Assembly (NCBI GenBank): GCA_028684915.1
Contig: JAQUEZ010000162.1
Location: 1 to 13,584, forward strand
DNA: 13,584 bases
Direction of reading: 5' to 3'
Source of the DNA: Desulfobulbus sp.
GTDB lineage: Bacteria; Desulfobacterota; Desulfobulbia; Desulfobulbales; Desulfobulbaceae
Shown: positions 13,476 through 13,584 of the stretch, piece by piece
How the letters are laid out: each line of letters starts with the position of its first letter
How positions within the stretch are numbered: position 1 is the first letter of the stretch
The notes under the pieces: model-generated
Told to the model about the DNA's origin: nothing
What the model saw: only the letters and a program-made list of their open reading frames with translations
Databases searched by the model: none
Program-made: the position numbers and the translations under genes

Positions 13476-13584
13476 TCAGTTGGATTTGGCCGACTCGGGA
13501 TAAGCCCCGAGTGACTTGAATATCTGGCCCGGCAAATCGTCCAGGTGTATCAGCGGCCTAAACCCCGGCAAGATACGGTCGTTG
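13476..13584 (-). CDS. 3' end of an unidentified protein-coding gene (cut by the window edge)
   Basis: The - strand is open from the window edge to a TGA at 13476-13478 and gives 35 complete codons ending in SLGAYPESAKSN, with LPGFRPLIHLDDLPGQIF before it. The composition is natural-looking and clearly more GC-rich than the adjacent 13100-13475 spacer, and the boundary coincides with the stop. I do not recognise the family. It is upstream of, and in the same direction as, the repressor gene, but more than 380 bases away, so it is unlikely to share an operon. Confidence 0.5.
   Translation of the reverse strand, partial: NDRILPGFRPLIHLDDLPGQIFKSLGAYPESAKSN

Noticed and set aside
1..13584. CRISPR arrays, tRNA or rRNA genes, integrase genes
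   Set aside because: No regularly spaced repeats, no cloverleaf or rRNA-like sequence and no integrase or transposase reading frame were found on either strand.

Overview
The window looks like an accessory, defence-type island from a Gram-negative bacterium, probably a deltaproteobacterium (Desulfobacterota/Desulfuromonadota sense). That placement is inference from the protein mix (class III Fic, a stand-alone TSCPD protein, a DUF1835 protein, UmuDC, a short CI-type repressor) and is not decisive. Base composition is patchy: hsdM and the ATPase gene are GC-rich, while the second hsdS target domain and the last 500 bases are AT-rich. This fits assembly from several sources.

Region 1 (15-5274, + strand) is a tight four-gene operon: type I restriction-modification methylase hsdM, specificity gene hsdS, an ABC-type AAA ATPase and an HNH nuclease. 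The last two form a Septu-like (PtuA/PtuB-like) pair. Stop/start overlaps of 4 bases or a 3-base gap show co-transcription. No hsdR is present downstream, so it lies upstream of the window or is missing. hsdS has an in-frame 15-bp tandem duplication in its central conserved region and a T8 tract near its start.

Region 2 (5550-9006) holds a solitary class III Fic AMP-transferase gene with its own inhibitory C-terminal motif, then a parDE toxin-antitoxin pair on the + strand, then umuDC (error-prone polymerase V) on the - strand. A decayed copy of the umuC 3' end (6218-6475) lies on the far side of parDE, so parDE sits between two direct copies of umuC sequence. A 9-bp perfect direct repeat with an 11-bp period upstream of umuD is a candidate SOS operator.

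Region 3 (9322-11242) has a small TSCPD protein (+) and a DUF1835 gene (-) broken by a roughly 100-bp element. The element has terminal inverted repeats and near-identical flanking direct repeats; removing it with one flanking copy restores one continuous 222-residue reading frame. A RelE/ParE toxin and ribbon-helix-helix antitoxin pair (-) follows.

Region 4 (11588-13584, - strand) contains, in transcription order, the last 35 codons of an unidentified gene, an AT-rich leader, a CI-type HTH repressor without a protease domain, a small glycine-zipper membrane protein that appears to start at ATT, and a DUF1643 protein. The last three could be one unit; their joint function is unknown.
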